Origin: an uncultured Bryobacterales bacterium
Lineage (GTDB): Bacteria > Acidobacteriota > Terriglobia > Bryobacterales > Bryobacteraceae
Reading direction: 5' to 3'
DNA length: 9,299 nt
NCBI GenBank assembly: GCA_937859895.1
Contig: CALMAV010000494.1
Location: 1 to 9,299 of the forward strand
Positions 7,028-9,299 of the stretch are shown here, piece after piece. The position numbers and the translations under genes were made by a program. The notes beneath the pieces were generated by a model, which had not been told where the DNA came from, did no database searches, and saw only the letters and a list, made by a program, of their open reading frames with translations. Every line of letters begins with the position of its first letter. The first letter of the stretch is position 1.

Positions 7028-7867
7028 CTAGAAGGTTGGGTAATCCGTACTCGTGCTTAGCTGATGCCAGGCCTCCAGCTCGGCTGAGAGCGTCGCAAGC
7101 TTCTCCCGTGTACGGCGCAGTGCGTCCGATCCAAGCACCAAGTGCAACGGCGGCCGTTCCGCGTCGACGGCGGCCAGGATCGCTCTGGCGCCGCGCTCCG
7201 GATCGCCAGCCTGTCTGCCAGCAATGGTTGCCAGGTAATCTACGTTCTTGCCGGCGGTCTGGTCATAATCTCCAATCCGGTCTTCGCTGCGGCGAATCGA
7301 ATCAGACGAGAGAAACTCCGTGCGGAAGGCACCCGGTTCAACCAGAGTGATCCTGATGCCGAGCGGTGCGACCTCCTGCGCCAGCGCCTCCGACACACCC
7401 TCCAAGGCGAACTTTGCCGCGGCATACAGGCCCGAGCCAGCCATCGGAGCCAGGCCCGCGATGGAGGAGACATTCACGATGTGTCCGCTACGCTGCTGGC
7501 GCAGGAAGGGCAGCACCGCAGTCATGACGGCGAGGGGACCCTGGAAGTTCACGGCAAAGGCGTGTGCCGTCTCTTCTGCCGAGGCTTCTTCGACCGCGCC
7601 TAGCAGTCCATAGCCCGCGTTGTTGAGAACTACATCCAGGCGGTCGTGAAGGGCGTAAGCATCGGCTACCGTCTTGCGAATGGCCTCAGTGTCTGTCAAC
7701 TCCAAAGGCATCAATGTGAGCCCCGGCTCGTCTTGTGTCCAATCGGCCTTGCCCGTGCGCGTTGTACCGATAACCGCATCGCCGGCCGCGAGCACAACCT
7801 GCGCCAGCGCCTTGCCCAGTCCCCGCGAGATGCCCGTAATAAACCAAACCCGTTGCCGTTTGTTCAT
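7028..7867 (-). CDS. SDR-family oxidoreductase, probably NADP-dependent
   Basis: This 279-residue short-chain dehydrogenase has TGISRGLG (11-18), NNAGYG (82-87), Ser135, Tyr148 and Lys152 (YAAAK), then VEPGAFRTEF. The second strand ends in GTTRTGK with Thr and Arg instead of an acid, which favours NADP(H). The C-terminal part (GDPERGARAIL, LHLVLGSDAL and a final amphipathic helix) is typical of the larger SDR group with a C-terminal extension. The frame is open upstream to an ATG at 7930. The start at 7867 is preferred because GGAGAGGG (7874-7881) lies six bases before it and the protein then begins right at the Rossmann fold. It is the first gene of the two-SDR operon, divergent from the LysR gene. 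Substrate is unknown. Confidence 0.93.
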   Translation of the reverse strand: MNKRQRVWFITGISRGLGKALAQVVLAAGDAVIGTTRTGKADWTQDEPGLTLMPLELTDTEAIRKTVADAYALHDRLDVVLNNAGYGLLGAVEEASAEETAHAFAVNFQGPLAVMTAVLPFLRQQRSGHIVNVSSIAGLAPMAGSGLYAAAKFALEGVSEALAQEVAPLGIRITLVEPGAFRTEFLSSDSIRRSEDRIGDYDQTAGKNVDYLATIAGRQAGDPERGARAILAAVDAERPPLHLVLGSDALRRTREKLATLSAELEAWHQLSTSTDYPTF

Positions 7868-7970
7868 GCTTAACCCTCTCCACCAAAATAGGCGAACGGG
7901 AGTGTTATGGGAATGAGCTGCTTTCTTCACGCATTCCTAAGCGCAGAAGACATAATAGAAAGGAACAGAG
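7868..7970. promoter_or_regulatory. Divergent SDR operon/LysR promoter region with candidate operator
   Basis: The 103 bp between the SDR start (7867, - strand) and the LysR start (7971, + strand) must hold both promoters. GGAATG (7910-7915) and CATTCC (7932-7937) form a perfect dyad with centres 22 bp apart, two helical turns, as expected for a regulator dimer or tetramer site. An imperfect dyad CTTC-a-CGC / GCG-ca-GAAG (7925-7949) overlaps its right half. CATAAT (7951-7956) is a possible -10 element for the LysR gene, and AGGAA (7961-7965) is its Shine-Dalgarno. LysR proteins commonly bind such divergent regions and control both sides, but the exact box is inferred. Confidence 0.5.
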
Positions 7971-8885
7971 ATGCGCGGAAGCGAGTTGGTAGAGTTTAAG
8001 GCCTTTGCCGCCGTCGCGGAACACGGCAGCTTCGTTCGAGCTTCCGAACACCTGGGCCTCACGGCATCCGCCATGAGCCAGACCATCCGCACTCTGGAGT
8101 GCCGCCTCGGCGTACGACTACTTCACCGCACCACGCGCAGCGTTTCGCTGACCGACGCTGGTAGACAGGTGCTGACGCGAGTGCAACCGGCCTTGCAGGA
8201 GCTAGACGCCGCGACAAGAGAGATCGAGGATCTCAAGCAGCGGCCGTCAGGAACACTTCGTATCGTCACTCCACGTATAGCCTTTGTCGATCACCTGCAG
8301 CCGGTCCTCGACGGCTTTCACCAAGCGTGCCCAGAGGTTACGCTGGACATTACGATCAGCGATGCCATCACAGACATCGTTGCGCACGGTTATGATCTCG
8401 GTATCCGGTTGGGCGAACTGCTGGAAGAGGAGGTCGTGGCCGTGCGGCTCAGCGGCCCGCTCCGTCAGCTTGCCGTCGCCTCGCCCGCATACCTGGCCGC
8501 GCACGGCACTCCAACCCACCCGGAGGATCTACACCGCCACAGCTGCATCAACTGGCGTCAGGACGCCTCGCCTACGCTGTATCACTGGGAGTTCGAGAAG
8601 GATGGCCAGCAGCTGACCGTAGCGGTAAAGGGCACGCTGACCTTGAACGACCGCGAACTTGCCGTCGCTGCCGCCGTGCAGGGTCTGGGGATTGCGTTCT
8701 GGGCGGAGCATCGCGTGCGACCGTTTCTCGCTTCAGGCAAACTCGTAGCCCTGCTTGAGCACTGGTCTCTACCCTTCCCGGGATTTTTCGCTTACTACCG
8801 CAAACAGCGCTTCATGCCACTATCACTGAAAGTGCTGCTCGACATCCTGAGAGGAAGCAGGAGACGAGCCAGGGCGACTCCCTAG
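7971..8885 (+). CDS. LysR-family transcriptional regulator
   Basis: This is a 304-residue LysR-type regulator of normal length. The winged helix-turn-helix occupies about residues 4-64 (GSFVRASEHLGLTASAMSQ as the HTH core, then LGVRLLHRTTRSVSLTDAG). A linker helix follows, and then an effector-binding domain of the CrgA-like type (about 91-295; YDLGIRLGEL at 141-150). The Shine-Dalgarno AGGAA is five bases before the ATG. It is transcribed divergently from the two SDR genes, so it most likely controls that operon and itself in response to a small metabolite, perhaps an SDR substrate or product. The inducer cannot be named. The basic tail (RGSRRRARATP) is a little longer than usual but unremarkable. 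Confidence 0.95.
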   Translation: MRGSELVEFKAFAAVAEHGSFVRASEHLGLTASAMSQTIRTLECRLGVRLLHRTTRSVSLTDAGRQVLTRVQPALQELDAATREIEDLKQRPSGTLRIVTPRIAFVDHLQPVLDGFHQACPEVTLDITISDAITDIVAHGYDLGIRLGELLEEEVVAVRLSGPLRQLAVASPAYLAAHGTPTHPEDLHRHSCINWRQDASPTLYHWEFEKDGQQLTVAVKGTLTLNDRELAVAAAVQGLGIAFWAEHRVRPFLASGKLVALLEHWSLPFPGFFAYYRKQRFMPLSLKVLLDILRGSRRRARATP

Positions 8886-9098
8886 TAGGCTTCCCTTCTC
8901 AGCCGCTTAGCGTACGTTTTTGGACGTTTGGTGTAGTGACCCAAACGTGGGAGTTACGTCGTCGCTTGCGTGGTGCGCCTTACCGGTTAGCTTGGCCGTC
9001 AAGGCTTGATGGGATCAGTTCCCAGATGTCTGCCTCATTCGCGCGGGGCATTCGTTGCCTAGCGACGCAAGATTGTCCTGTTGCTGGTCCAGCTTTGT
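8886..9098. other. Intergenic region between LysR gene and third SDR
   Basis: No intact gene is seen here. The two flanking genes converge. The stretch contains the stem-loop at 8924-8948. On the - strand, 9015-9098 continues the third SDR's reading frame past its TGA, for 27 more codons and a second TGA (9015-9017). Confidence 0.45.
8924..8948. terminator. Stem-loop after the LysR gene, possible terminator
   Basis: ACGTTTGG (8924-8931) and CCAAACGT (8941-8948) are perfect 8-bp inverted repeats with a 9-nt loop, 38 nt after the LysR stop codon and between two convergent genes. This position favours a bidirectional terminator or a 3'-end stabilising hairpin. No T-run follows on either strand, so the terminator call is tentative. 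Confidence 0.4.
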
Positions 9099-9299
9099 TC
9101 AAGCCAGCGCCAGGGCGTCGGAGCCCAAGACCAGCCTCAGAGGAGGATTCGCCAACCTAGCGATCTCCAAGATAGTCTCCGCGCAGCGGTCTGGATTGCC
9201 AATCTCAGTGCCGTGGGAAATTGCCAGGCCTTCGTACGTGCGTCGGAGATTGTCATAGGCTGGCAAAGGATTGATGGTCTTGGACAGCGATGTGCCTGT
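9099..9299 (-). CDS. C-terminal fragment of a third SDR-family oxidoreductase (partial)
   Basis: The right edge cuts this gene. The last 66 codons before TGA 9099-9101 read as the C-terminal part of an SDR: GTSLSKTINPLPAYDNL, then GNPDRCAETILEIARL, then PPLRLVLGSDALALA. It aligns with the second SDR of the window (GDPERGARAIL, PPLHLVLGSDAL), so the two belong to the same SDR subgroup. No start codon is inside the window. The TGA falls where the second SDR has an Arg in its final helix. Past it, the frame continues with TKLDQQQDNLAS, which also aligns with that helix, up to a second TGA at 9015-9017. The listed stop may therefore be a nonsense mutation (CGA to TGA) or a natural shorter end. 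The active-site region is not visible. Confidence 0.8.
   Translation of the reverse strand, partial: TGTSLSKTINPLPAYDNLRRTYEGLAISHGTEIGNPDRCAETILEIARLANPPLRLVLGSDALALA

Noticed and set aside
6090..7350. Long + strand reading frames of more than 300 codons opposite the SDR genes
   Set aside because: They have no family-like motifs and lie antisense to the SDR genes with complete active sites; they are by-products of GC-rich codon use.
7868..7930. Longer start (ATG 7930) for the second SDR
   Set aside because: The ATG at 7867 has a strong, well-spaced Shine-Dalgarno and begins directly at the Rossmann fold; the extension covers the regulatory gap.

Overview
This 9.3 kb window comes from a moderately GC-rich bacterial chromosome. 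It is packed with small metabolic enzymes and exported peptidases in mixed orientation. The enzyme mix and the two M61-type metallopeptidases would fit a soil bacterium such as an Acidobacteriota (Terriglobia) member, but no marker gene is present and this guess is weak. I see no phage, insertion sequence, CRISPR array, tRNA or rRNA, and no defence or secretion system.

Left part (1-1830, + strand): a complete metallo-beta-lactamase-fold hydrolase (20-853); a long imperfect stem-loop (882-934) whose 3' arm contains the ATG of a small helix-turn-helix-like hypothetical protein (929-1156); a possible decayed gene tail that meets the next gene through an ATGA overlap; and a glyoxalase/bleomycin-resistance (VOC) gene. 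The VOC gene is broken by a perfect 13-bp tandem duplication. Removing one copy restores a normal 126-residue VOC protein.

Middle (1831-5977): two secreted M61-like (glycyl-aminopeptidase type) zinc peptidases on the - strand, one with a clear C-terminal PDZ domain and one more divergent, with an intact VOC gene (3761-4207, + strand) between them. The VOC gene and the first peptidase are divergent, and their best start codons overlap by 11 bp.

Right part (5978-9299): two short-chain dehydrogenases (SDRs) in a probable - strand operon (7867 down to 6255), divergent from a LysR-family regulator (7971-8885, + strand). The 103-bp gap between them carries a GGAATG-N16-CATTCC dyad. This is the classical layout of a LysR regulator with its target operon. 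The right edge holds the 3' end of a third SDR on the - strand, related to the second one. It ends at an in-frame TGA, and the reading frame past that TGA still resembles the family's C-terminal helix.

Most of the window is ordinary. The points worth a second look are the sequence lesions (13-bp duplication, possible nonsense codon, possible gene remnant), the hairpin over the small ORF start, the overlapping divergent starts, and the candidate LysR operator. I found no evidence for a new multi-gene system.
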